Of a stretch of 64,000 nucleotides of DNA, positions 24,439-31,684 are shown in pieces. The stretch is from Thermohalobaculum sp050331335 (lineage in GTDB: Bacteria > Pseudomonadota > Alphaproteobacteria > Rhodobacterales > Rhodobacteraceae): assembly GCA_050331335.1 (NCBI GenBank), contig JBHJGY010000050.1, positions 20,911 to 84,910 on the forward strand. Reading direction: 5' to 3'. Under the pieces are notes generated by a model. The model did not search any database, was not told the DNA's origin, and worked only from the letters and a program-made list of their open reading frames with translations. Both the position numbers and the translations under genes were made by a program. Position 1 is the stretch's first letter. Each line of letters opens with the position of its first letter.

Positions 24439-25664
24439 CGGGGGCCGGGCCGGGGAAGGGACCGCTGGCGGGCCTCAAGGTCGTCGAGCTCGCCCATATC
24501 ATGGCCGGCCCCGTCTGCGGGCTGATGCTCGCCGATATGGGCGCCGATGTGGTGAAGGTGGAGAAGCCCGCCGGCGATGACACACGGCGCATGGTGCCGC
24601 CCATGATCGCGGGTGAGAGCGCGGCCTATATGATGATGAACCGGGGCAAGCGGGGGATCGCGTTCGATCTCAAGCAGGCGCGGGCGCGGGAGGCGTTGGG
24701 GCGGCTGCTCGACCGGGCGGATATCGTCGTCGAGAACTACCGGCTCGGGACGATGGCAAAGCTCGGGCTCTCCTGGGAGGTGTTGTCGGCGCGCAATCCG
24801 GGGCTTATCCAGGTGGAAATCTCGGGCTTCGGGCGGACCGGGCCTTATGCCGATCGCGGCGGGTTCGATCTCATCGCTCAAGGCATGTCGGGGCTGATGG
24901 CAATCACCGGCGAGGCACCGGGCCGGCCGCCGGTGAAGGTGGGGGCGCCGGTCTCCGACATCACCGCGGGGATCCTCGGGGCAATGGGGGCCTGCGCGGC
25001 GCTCGAGCATCGGCGGCAAACCGGGCGGGGCCAGCGCGTCGACACCTCGCTCTTCGAAGCCGCGATCACCCACACCTATTGGCAGTCGGCCATCGCCTTC
25101 GCCACGGGCCACAGCCCGGGGGCGATGGGCTCGGCACATCCGCTCAACGCGCCCTATCAGGCCTTCGAGACAGCAGACGGGTGGATCTGTGTCGGCGCCG
25201 CCAATCAGGCGAATTGGGAGCGGCTCATCGCCCTCATCGGGGCCGAGGCGTTGGGGGCCGACCCACGCTTTGCTACCAATGCCGACCGGATGGCCCATCG
25301 GGGCGCGCTCGAGACGGCGCTCAACGCAATCTTCCGGGAGCGCAGCACGGCCGATTGGCTGGCCCTGCTTGCCGACGGCGGCATGCCCGCGGGTCCTGTG
25401 AACGCGATCGACGAGATGCATGCGGACCCGCAGACGCGGGCGCGCGAGATGGTGGTCGCCGTGGACCACCCCGTTGCCGGGCAAGTCGAAACCCTGGGGC
25501 TGCCGGTTAAGTTCTCCGATAGCCCCGGGGCCGTTGCGGGACCGGCGCCGGTGCTGGGTCAGCACACCCGACAGGTGCTCGCTGAGTTGGGATATACGTC
25601 TGCCCAGATCGAGACGCTTGTCGCGGAGGGAGCCGCGATTGCCGCGACCCCCACTGGCTGCTGA
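24435..25664 (+). CDS. Class III (CaiB/BaiF, FRC-type) CoA-transferase
   Basis: A 409-residue enzyme of the formyl-CoA/succinyl-CoA:carboxylate CoA-transferase family. It begins PLAGLKVVELAHIMAGPVCG. The catalytic aspartate is Asp145 in GGFDLIAQGMSGLM, and MGADVVKVEKPAGDD, MMNRGKRGIAFDLK and the late AGPVNAIDEMHADPQ are typical. It overlaps the crotonase-like gene (ATGA), so the pair probably activates an imported acid to its CoA thioester and then converts it. It ends 3 nt from the convergent DoxX gene. Donor and acceptor are unknown; succinyl-CoA is a common donor. Confidence 0.93.
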   Translation: MTGAGPGKGPLAGLKVVELAHIMAGPVCGLMLADMGADVVKVEKPAGDDTRRMVPPMIAGESAAYMMMNRGKRGIAFDLKQARAREALGRLLDRADIVVENYRLGTMAKLGLSWEVLSARNPGLIQVEISGFGRTGPYADRGGFDLIAQGMSGLMAITGEAPGRPPVKVGAPVSDITAGILGAMGACAALEHRRQTGRGQRVDTSLFEAAITHTYWQSAIAFATGHSPGAMGSAHPLNAPYQAFETADGWICVGAANQANWERLIALIGAEALGADPRFATNADRMAHRGALETALNAIFRERSTADWLALLADGGMPAGPVNAIDEMHADPQTRAREMVVAVDHPVAGQVETLGLPVKFSDSPGAVAGPAPVLGQHTRQVLAELGYTSAQIETLVAEGAAIAATPTGC

Positions 25665-25667
25665 GCC

Positions 25668-26420
25668 TCAATACTCGTCGTCGTCCTCGTCGTCGTCGGG
25701 TCGGCCGCCAAGCAGGCGGTCGAGCGAGATGGCTCCGGCACCACGCAGGAAGAGGTAGAACAGCACGAAGGCCCAATAGGCGCGCTGATCGACGATTTCG
25801 CTGTCGGGCTTGCCGTCGAACCAGGTGCCAATGGTCTCAGCGCTCACCCCGCCATAGGGGCTCTCCGGGTTGGTTTCCACCGACGCCGCCACAGGCGCGG
25901 TCACAGGCGCAGTCTCGGCCGGCGAAGCGGTCGCATCCGCGGTTGCGCCGGCCTCGGCGGCCGGGGCCGGCGTTGCCGGGGCGGCCGCGGGCGCTTCGTA
26001 GCCGGGGACCATCAGGCTGGGCGGCAAGACCTCCCCGGTGATGTCCTTGTAGGTCATCACGCCGATGAAGATCAGCATGCCAAGCGAGGCGATCCGGGTC
26101 ATGAAGCCGAGGATGATCAGCACCGGGAGCACGATCTCGGCATAGGTCCCCAGATAGACGATGAAGCCCCAAGGCCAGAAGGCAAGCGAGCTGAAGTCGT
26201 ACTGCACCGCTTCGAAGACTTTGTCGCCGTAGATCTGGATGAAGGCGCTGTCCCGCACGGTGAAGTAGTCGCCATTGGCGGCATCCACCTTGGTGAGAAA
26301 CGAGTTGTAGAAGTAAACGAAAAGAGTTCCGGCAAAGACAGCGCGGGCGGCGAGACCGAGCAGCCAGTTTTCCAGGATGCGCTGGAAAAAGCCGAACACG
26401 GCGTTGTGGAGCGTGATCAT
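25668..26420 (-). CDS. DoxX family membrane protein of the bufferin operon
   Basis: A 250-residue DoxX-type membrane protein. Four membrane spans are recognisable (about 18-42, 75-100, 103-123 and 210-230), with FAGTLFVYFYNSF, LAFWPWGFIVYLGTYAEIVLPVLIILGFMTRIASLGMLIF and FVLFYLFLRGAGAISLDRLL. An unusual Ala/Pro/Thr-rich segment (about 139-190) is inserted before the last span. It overlaps bufC by 4 nt and is the last gene of the unit. DoxX proteins accompany many bufferin operons and may serve redox or electron transfer; the exact role is unproven. Confidence 0.88.
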   Translation of the reverse strand: MITLHNAVFGFFQRILENWLLGLAARAVFAGTLFVYFYNSFLTKVDAANGDYFTVRDSAFIQIYGDKVFEAVQYDFSSLAFWPWGFIVYLGTYAEIVLPVLIILGFMTRIASLGMLIFIGVMTYKDITGEVLPPSLMVPGYEAPAAAPATPAPAAEAGATADATASPAETAPVTAPVAASVETNPESPYGGVSAETIGTWFDGKPDSEIVDQRAYWAFVLFYLFLRGAGAISLDRLLGGRPDDDEDDDEY

Positions 26421-27208
26421 CCGTATCCCCCTTGGTGTGTGTTTGGATCGCTCGCCGCCCCTATAGAGGTTACTGCGCCGATCTCAAACAGTGCAGACAG
26501 GCTAGCTGCCAGATCGAACCCGTCCTGCTGCTGCGCGGCATCGGTTGCGGCAGCGCCAAGCGGGCGGCCATCGGCCAGCGCTGCGATAAACGCGAAAGGC
26601 CCCGGAGCGAGGTCGTGCACATCGACGGCAAGCTGCGGGCGCAGAACGCAGGCCCGTTCGGGTCGTGCGAGATCGACGGCGCTGCTGGGACCGCGGTCTG
26701 TGCTGGCCGCCCAAAGCGAGACCACAGGAAAGCGCGACGCCAGAAGGCCAAGCGACGGGGGCAGCCTCAGCTGGCTGTCGGCAAGCGCCGAGGGCGCGAT
26801 TTGGCCGAGTGCGGCCACGGTCAGGGGGGCCGAATCGGCGGCGTGATAGGCTTGCAGCCAGAGCCATTCGAGGCGCGCCACATCGCTCAGATAGGGCACG
26901 CTGGCGGCCGGCGGGAAGGCGTCGATAAAGCCTGCAAAGCCGCCCCCGTAACGAAACAGCAGCGGCGAGCGCGGCGGGTGCTTGGCCAGATAGGCCCGCG
27001 CGAGCCCCGCGAAGAACGCCTCCCCGACCAACCTTTCGACGGCCGGGAAGCTCGCCCGGAGCGCCTCGATCATCGTGTGCACGGTGTTGTTTCGGTGAAT
27101 GTCGAAACGGCGCGTCTGGACGGCGGCGATGTTCGGCGGCGGCGGGGCCGACGGCTCGGCGAGCGCGGCGACGAAGCCCCGATGCGCGTCCCGGGCCCCG
27201 TCAGACAT
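26417..27208 (-). CDS. bufC: BufC-like DUF2063 protein, partner of the MNIO enzyme
   Basis: A 263-residue DUF2063 protein with the family N-terminal domain containing FDIHRNNTVHTMIEALRASFPAVERLVGE and FAGLARAYLAKHPPRSPLLFRYG (about 34-90), followed by ARLEWLWLQAYHAAD. In studied bufferin and HvfABC-type systems this protein binds the precursor leader and helps the MNIO enzyme modify cysteines. It overlaps bufB by 8 nt and the DoxX gene by 4 nt. Old annotations call the N-terminal region DNA-binding, but context argues for a RiPP partner protein. Confidence 0.88.
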   Translation of the reverse strand: MSDGARDAHRGFVAALAEPSAPPPPNIAAVQTRRFDIHRNNTVHTMIEALRASFPAVERLVGEAFFAGLARAYLAKHPPRSPLLFRYGGGFAGFIDAFPPAASVPYLSDVARLEWLWLQAYHAADSAPLTVAALGQIAPSALADSQLRLPPSLGLLASRFPVVSLWAASTDRGPSSAVDLARPERACVLRPQLAVDVHDLAPGPFAFIAALADGRPLGAAATDAAQQQDGFDLAASLSALFEIGAVTSIGAASDPNTHQGGYG

Positions 27209-28064
27209 CGGCCGTCTGCGGGGCCGCGGTTTGGGCCATGACGCGCTCTGCCCGGCGGGCCTCGGCTTCGAGCACCGTCCAATCGGGCAGGTCGCTGTCC
27301 CATTCGATCAGCGTCGGAACCGGGCCGATCGCGCGGATCACCCGGGCGTACAAGTCCCAGACCGGGTCGGCGACCGGCCGGTCATGGGCATCGATGAGGA
27401 GCGGTGCGCCGTCCGCATCGGCATCGCGTGCATGGCCTGCGAGGTGGATCTCGCCAACCGCTTCGAGCGGAAAGCCGTCGAGATAGGCTTCTGCCGAGGT
27501 GCCGTGATTGGTTGCCGAGACGAAGACGTTGTTGACATCGAGCAGCAGGCCGCAGCCGGTGCGGCGCGTGATCTCGCGCAGGAACGCCAATTCCGACATC
27601 GTCGCGGTCTCGAAGGCGACATAGGTCGAGGGGTTCTCCAGCAGCATCTGCCTGCCCATCGCCTCTTGCACTTGGTCAATATGGGCGCAAACCCGCGCCA
27701 GCACCGGCTCTGTATAGGGCAGCGGGAGCAGGTCAGCGAAATACACCCCGTCATGGGTTGACCAGGCGAGGTGCTCGGAGAAGAGCCCCGGGGCATAGCG
27801 ATCCGCAACGGCGCGCAGGCGGGCCAGATGATCGCGATCGAGCGGATCCTCGGCGCCGATCGAGAGCCCCACGCCATGGAGCGACACCGGGTAGGCCTCG
27901 CGGATCTGCCGGAGATAGTGATGCGGCGGGCCGCCGTCGCCCATGTAGTTCTCGGCATGGATCTCGAACCAGCCGATATCGGGGCGACCGCTGAGGATCG
28001 CCTCGTAATGCTCTGGCTTAAGCCCGACGCCGGCGCGGGCCGGAATGCTAAGGGGTCGTGTCAT
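27201..28064 (-). CDS. bufB: BufB-like DUF692 multinuclear non-haem iron oxidative enzyme (MNIO)
   Basis: A 287-residue TIM-barrel enzyme of the DUF692/MNIO family, which uses an iron cluster and oxygen to modify precursor-peptide cysteines. Metal-ligand motifs are all present: EIHAENYMGDGG, LHGVGLSIG, SEHLAWS, LENPSTY, LLDVNNVFVSATNHG, HLAGHA, LIDAHDRPV and LIEWDSDLPDW. The ATG at 28064 is chosen because GAGG lies at proper spacing; an ATG at 28085 is possible. The gene follows bufA1 closely and overlaps bufC. The DUF2282 precursor directly upstream makes a copper-bufferin role likely. Confidence 0.92.
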   Translation of the reverse strand: MTRPLSIPARAGVGLKPEHYEAILSGRPDIGWFEIHAENYMGDGGPPHHYLRQIREAYPVSLHGVGLSIGAEDPLDRDHLARLRAVADRYAPGLFSEHLAWSTHDGVYFADLLPLPYTEPVLARVCAHIDQVQEAMGRQMLLENPSTYVAFETATMSELAFLREITRRTGCGLLLDVNNVFVSATNHGTSAEAYLDGFPLEAVGEIHLAGHARDADADGAPLLIDAHDRPVADPVWDLYARVIRAIGPVPTLIEWDSDLPDWTVLEAEARRAERVMAQTAAPQTADV

Positions 28065-28105
28065 CGCGGCCTCGTCGTCCGGCATCGGGTCACAGGCTTA
28101 GGCGA

Positions 28106-28432
28106 TCACGCCTCGGGATTGTCCCGGTCGAGTTCCTCAAGCGAGCCTTTGCGGTCGCCCGGAAGCGCGAATTCTTCGCCCTGGGACGCGTCGCCGTATT
28201 TCAGGCAGTCGCCCTTCGGGACGAGGGTCCAGGCATTGCCCTGATAGTCGATGGTCGAGGTGCCGGCGCAGGTGGTGCCGGGGCCGGCGGCGCAATCGTT
28301 TTGGCCGGCGAGCGAGATCCCGAAGCATTTTTCCTTGGCCTGGGCGGTTGCCGTGGTGGCGGTGCCGGCAGCCATGGCGGCGGCGACGGCGCTGGCGAGC
28401 AGGGCGCCGGTGATCTGGGTGGTTTTGCTCAT
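28106..28432 (-). CDS. bufA1: BufA1-type bufferin precursor (DUF2282), copper-binding RiPP
   Basis: A 108-residue exported precursor. It has an Ala-rich signal peptide (residues 1-30, ending TATA) and the DUF2282 core with four cysteines: Cys36 in EKCFG, Cys47 in GQNDCAAGPG, Cys55 in TTCAGTS and Cys76 in KGDCLKYG. The sequence YQGNAWTLVPKG is diagnostic. In characterised bufferins some of these cysteines become thiooxazoles made by BufB/BufC and the peptide sequesters copper in the periplasm. An acidic tail after Cys76 (79-108) is longer than expected from the family as I recall it. It lies 41 nt after the YHS gene and 41 nt before the bufB start. Confidence 0.92.
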   Translation of the reverse strand: MSKTTQITGALLASAVAAAMAAGTATTATAQAKEKCFGISLAGQNDCAAGPGTTCAGTSTIDYQGNAWTLVPKGDCLKYGDASQGEEFALPGDRKGSLEELDRDNPEA

Positions 28433-28473
28433 TGTAAACTCCTGTCGGTTTGCGTGGTCGGAACTTGGGGGTC

Positions 28474-29016
28474 TCAGTTGGTCAGCGGGCCCAGCACCTC
28501 GTAGGTGCCGTTGTTCTTCTGGATCGAGGTCCACAGACGCTCGGAAGCAGGTTTGTCTTCCAGACCGCTCCACTTGCTCTGGGCCGCCACGATTTGGCCG
28601 GGGATGTCCGCTTCCCAGAAGCCGACCACCGGCGGGTTGATGTTCAGGTAGAGCACGCCGTCGACGATGCGCCACAGATTCGGGTTGGCAGGAACCTTCC
28701 CGCCCTGGGCGACACCATACGCGCAATGGCCGTCATAGGCAGGGGCGTATTTCGCCGGGTCTGCCAAGAAGGTGTCGCGGTTCTCGGCGGTCGCAAAGGC
28801 CCATTTCGCGCCATTCCACTCGGCGGTGAAGTCGACACGGCCCGGAACGGCCTTGGGCTGCGGTTGGCCGACGGGAGCCTGCTCGAGGCTGTGATATGCG
28901 ACGACGTCGTAGCCCGAGACGGCGTAACCGGTCTCGTCGACATACTGAGGCCCGGCGAGGGCCGCGGCGGAGAGGCCGGCGGCGAGCGCGAGGCCGAGGG
29001 TGATGCTCTTGAACAT
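28474..29016 (-). CDS. Exported YHS-domain protein
   Basis: A 180-residue protein. The signal peptide MFKSITLGLALAAGLSAAALA is followed by a YHS-type domain: GYAVSGYDVVAYHSL, WNGAKWAFATAENRDTFLADPAKYAPAYDGHCAYGVAQG (hydrophobic core plus Cys), then a C-terminal region with WRIVDGVLYLNINP. YHS domains occur in metal-handling proteins. It is first in the minus-strand unit with the bufferin genes, so a periplasmic metal role is plausible. An inverted repeat (29044-29064) lies in its leader. Confidence 0.87.
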   Translation of the reverse strand: MFKSITLGLALAAGLSAAALAGPQYVDETGYAVSGYDVVAYHSLEQAPVGQPQPKAVPGRVDFTAEWNGAKWAFATAENRDTFLADPAKYAPAYDGHCAYGVAQGGKVPANPNLWRIVDGVLYLNINPPVVGFWEADIPGQIVAAQSKWSGLEDKPASERLWTSIQKNNGTYEVLGPLTN

Positions 29017-29043
29017 GGGCGTGTCCTTTCCGGTCTGTCCGAA

Positions 29044-29064
29044 CGGGCGGCGCTGACCCGCCCG
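29044..29064 (-). promoter_or_regulatory. Inverted repeat in the leader of the YHS-bufferin unit
   Basis: A perfect 7-bp repeat CGGGCGG, 7-nt spacer, CCGCCCG sits 28 bp upstream of the YHS start codon in the divergent 220-bp region shared with the MscS gene. It could be an mRNA leader hairpin or an operator. No clear ECF-type -35/-10 pair was identified. Confidence 0.4.
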
Positions 29065-29236
29065 CGTTGGAATATCGAGTGTATGATCCCTGGGCGCAAA
29101 TCACGAGGGAGCCACGCGCCATCACGGCTTGCGGAGAGACTTGTCACAATTTGGCTGGCGCAGGCAGAGAAGCTGCGGCAGAACGGGGCGTCCGGGGGGA
29201 CGATGGCTGCGACGCCGCTCGGGGGAGGGCGAGAGA

Positions 29237-31594
29237 ATGCAAGCTCCGATGATCCATGGCCGCCTTTGGTCTGTCGTCTTGTCGGTGTGCCTGGCGATTT
29301 GGCTTGGGCTGTTCGTCGCATTGGGCGCAGCCGCGCAGTCCGTGCCAGGTGTGCCGGACACCGGCAGCGCCGGGCAACCCGAGGAAGCCGGGGCGTCGGC
29401 AGCTCCGACCGAGGCTGACTTCTCCAGCCCCGAGGCCGTCCGCGCCTTGATGGCGCGACTTTCGGATGCCGAGGTCCGGGCGCTCCTTCTCGAGCGCCTC
29501 GATGCCGTCGCGAGCGAGGCTGCCAAGCCCGAGGACATCGAGACGGGCCTCGACAACATTGCCTTGGAAGGGCTCCGGGGTTTTACTTCGTCGCTTTCTT
29601 GGGCGATGTCGGTGGCGCCAAATCTCGCAAGCGGTGTGGGCGATGCGCTCTCGCGCTTCTACGAACCGCGGGGGGCGGACGGCGCGCTCTGGGTGGTCTT
29701 CGCCTTCATCATCGGGCTTGCGGCCGGTATCGGCGCGGTGTTGCTGTTCCGGTGGCCGACCGCACCGTTGCGTCGGATCGTCCTCCCGGCCGATGTCGAG
29801 CCCACCCTTGCCAAGCAGATCAGCCTTCTCGCGCTGCGCTTGGCCTTCGAAGTGGCGGAGGTGGTCATCGTCTTGTGGGTCGCTTGGCAGGTGATCTCGC
29901 TGCTGACCCTCCCAGCGGTCGAGGGAATTGCACCCTCCGACAACCTCGTGCTGTGGTTTTTCCTGAAGGAACCGGTGTTCAACGCGCTCGTCGTGGCGGC
30001 CGTCTCCCGGTTTCTCCTCGCCCCCCGGGTACCGGCGTTGCGGCTGGTTCATATGGACGATCAGCAGGCCCGTGTCCTCTATTTCGGCCTGATCGGGTTC
30101 GCGCTCTTGGCCGGGATCAGGAGCTTTCTGCTCAGCTTTCTCGGCGGCCATGGCGTTAACCTCGCCGATGTCCGGCTGGGGTTTTGGCTGACGCTGCTGA
30201 TGTATGGCTGGATGTTCGTCCTTGTCTGGCGGGCGCGCCGCGGGCTGACCCAGTCGCTGATCGGCGTGGTCGGCGAGGTGACCCCGGGCGAGCGCCGCTT
30301 TGCCGAGCTGTATCCCTATCTGGCGATGGGCCTGATCGCGGCGGTCTGGGCGCTGTCCGAGACCTTCGTGGGCCTAGAGCTTTGGGGATTGCTCGACGGA
30401 CGGCTGCCGCTCACGCTGTTGATCCTCGTCTTCGCGCCTGGGGCCGACCGGATCGTGCGCGCGCTGGTCTATCGGGTGCAGCCACCTGCTGAGGGCACCG
30501 GCGAGATGGCGGAGCGCGCCTTCGCCAAGACGCGGCGGGGGTACATCCGAATCGGCCGGGTGCTTCTCGTCTTCGTGCTCATGATGATCGTCCAGGAGAT
30601 TTGGAACTTCTCGCTGCGCGATCTTGCAGGGGCAGGTGTCGGCGCGCAATTCGCCGGCCGGTTGATCGAGGCGGGGCTCACTTTGGGCGTCGGCTACATC
30701 CTCGTGGAGGCGGTGGCGATCTGGATCAACGGGATGCTCGCCCGGGAGACCGCGGCACCGGAGCCGGATGCGGAAGAACCCGGTGGCGGCGAGGGCGGTG
30801 GTGTGGGCGAGTCGCGGCTCGCGACCGTATTGCCGCTCATCAGCTTCGCCGCCCAGGCCGCGATCATGGTGATCACGGCCTTGACTGCGCTGTCCACGCT
30901 CGGCATCGACACAACGCCGTTGCTCGCCGGTGCCGGTATTGTGGGCATCGCGATCGGCTTCGGTGCGCAGACATTGGTTTCGGACATCGTGTCCGGGGTT
31001 TTCTTCCTCATCGACGATGCCTTCAGGACCGGGGAATATGTCGAGGTCGAAGGCACGGTCGGCACCGTCGAGAAGATCTCCGTGCGCTCGCTCAGACTCC
31101 GCCATCACGAGGGGCGGGTGCACACCATCCCGTTCGGCCAAATCCCCAAACTCACGAATTATTCCCGCGACTGGGTGATCATGAAGCTGCGCTTCACCGT
31201 GCCTTTCGACACTGACCTTGAGAAAGTCCGCAAGCTCTTCAAAAAGATCGGTCAGGAGATGGTCGCCGACGACCGGTTCAAGGACGACTTTTTGCAGCCG
31301 TTTAAATCGCAAGGCGTGTTCGAGGTCGACGATGTCGGCATCGTGATCCGAGGTAAGTTCATGGCCAAGCCCGGACGGCAGTGGAGCCTGCGCAAGGAAA
31401 TCTATGCCCGTGTGCAGCGCGCCTTCGAGGAGAACGATCTGCACTTCGCCCGTAAGGAGGTTCGGGTGAAGATCGATACCGATCCGGGCACCCTCACGCC
31501 CGAGCAACGGCAGGCCGTCGCCGGTGCCGCTGCTGAGGCGGCCCAGGCCGCGCCCTTGGCGGGGCGGCCTGAGCCCGCCGGCGAGCCGCGCTGA
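29237..31594 (+). CDS. MscS family mechanosensitive channel, large form
   Basis: A 785-residue inner-membrane channel. A signal peptide (about 1-30, ending GAAAQS) precedes a periplasmic region and many membrane helices. The conserved MscS core is near residues 555-690, with pore helix LLAGAGIVGIAIGFGAQTLVSDIVSG and the beta domain DDAFRTGEYVEVEGTVGTVEKISVRSLRLR, then IPFGQIPKLTNYSRDWV. It protects against hypo-osmotic shock. The large size resembles the YbdG/MscK-type multi-helix members. The ATG at 29237 follows GGGCGAGAGA; an ATG at 29249 is possible. It is divergent from the YHS gene. Confidence 0.9.
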   Translation: MQAPMIHGRLWSVVLSVCLAIWLGLFVALGAAAQSVPGVPDTGSAGQPEEAGASAAPTEADFSSPEAVRALMARLSDAEVRALLLERLDAVASEAAKPEDIETGLDNIALEGLRGFTSSLSWAMSVAPNLASGVGDALSRFYEPRGADGALWVVFAFIIGLAAGIGAVLLFRWPTAPLRRIVLPADVEPTLAKQISLLALRLAFEVAEVVIVLWVAWQVISLLTLPAVEGIAPSDNLVLWFFLKEPVFNALVVAAVSRFLLAPRVPALRLVHMDDQQARVLYFGLIGFALLAGIRSFLLSFLGGHGVNLADVRLGFWLTLLMYGWMFVLVWRARRGLTQSLIGVVGEVTPGERRFAELYPYLAMGLIAAVWALSETFVGLELWGLLDGRLPLTLLILVFAPGADRIVRALVYRVQPPAEGTGEMAERAFAKTRRGYIRIGRVLLVFVLMMIVQEIWNFSLRDLAGAGVGAQFAGRLIEAGLTLGVGYILVEAVAIWINGMLARETAAPEPDAEEPGGGEGGGVGESRLATVLPLISFAAQAAIMVITALTALSTLGIDTTPLLAGAGIVGIAIGFGAQTLVSDIVSGVFFLIDDAFRTGEYVEVEGTVGTVEKISVRSLRLRHHEGRVHTIPFGQIPKLTNYSRDWVIMKLRFTVPFDTDLEKVRKLFKKIGQEMVADDRFKDDFLQPFKSQGVFEVDDVGIVIRGKFMAKPGRQWSLRKEIYARVQRAFEENDLHFARKEVRVKIDTDPGTLTPEQRQAVAGAAAEAAQAAPLAGRPEPAGEPR

Positions 31595-31603
31595 CGCGGC
31601 ATA

Positions 31604-31665
31604 CCCCGCCGCCTGCGGGGCGGGCGATCGGGCCGCGCCGACCGGCCGCCGCCCGACCGGGCGGC
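31604..31665. terminator. Two hairpins between convergent genes
   Basis: The 90-bp gap between the MscS stop and the convergent RTX gene stop contains CCCCGC-CGCCT-GCGGGG (31604-31620) and GCCGCCC-GACC-GGGCGGC (31648-31665). Both are strong GC stems without a U-tract. Their location suits a bidirectional terminator region. Confidence 0.5.
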
Positions 31666-31684
31666 AGCCGCGCCGCCCTCAGCG

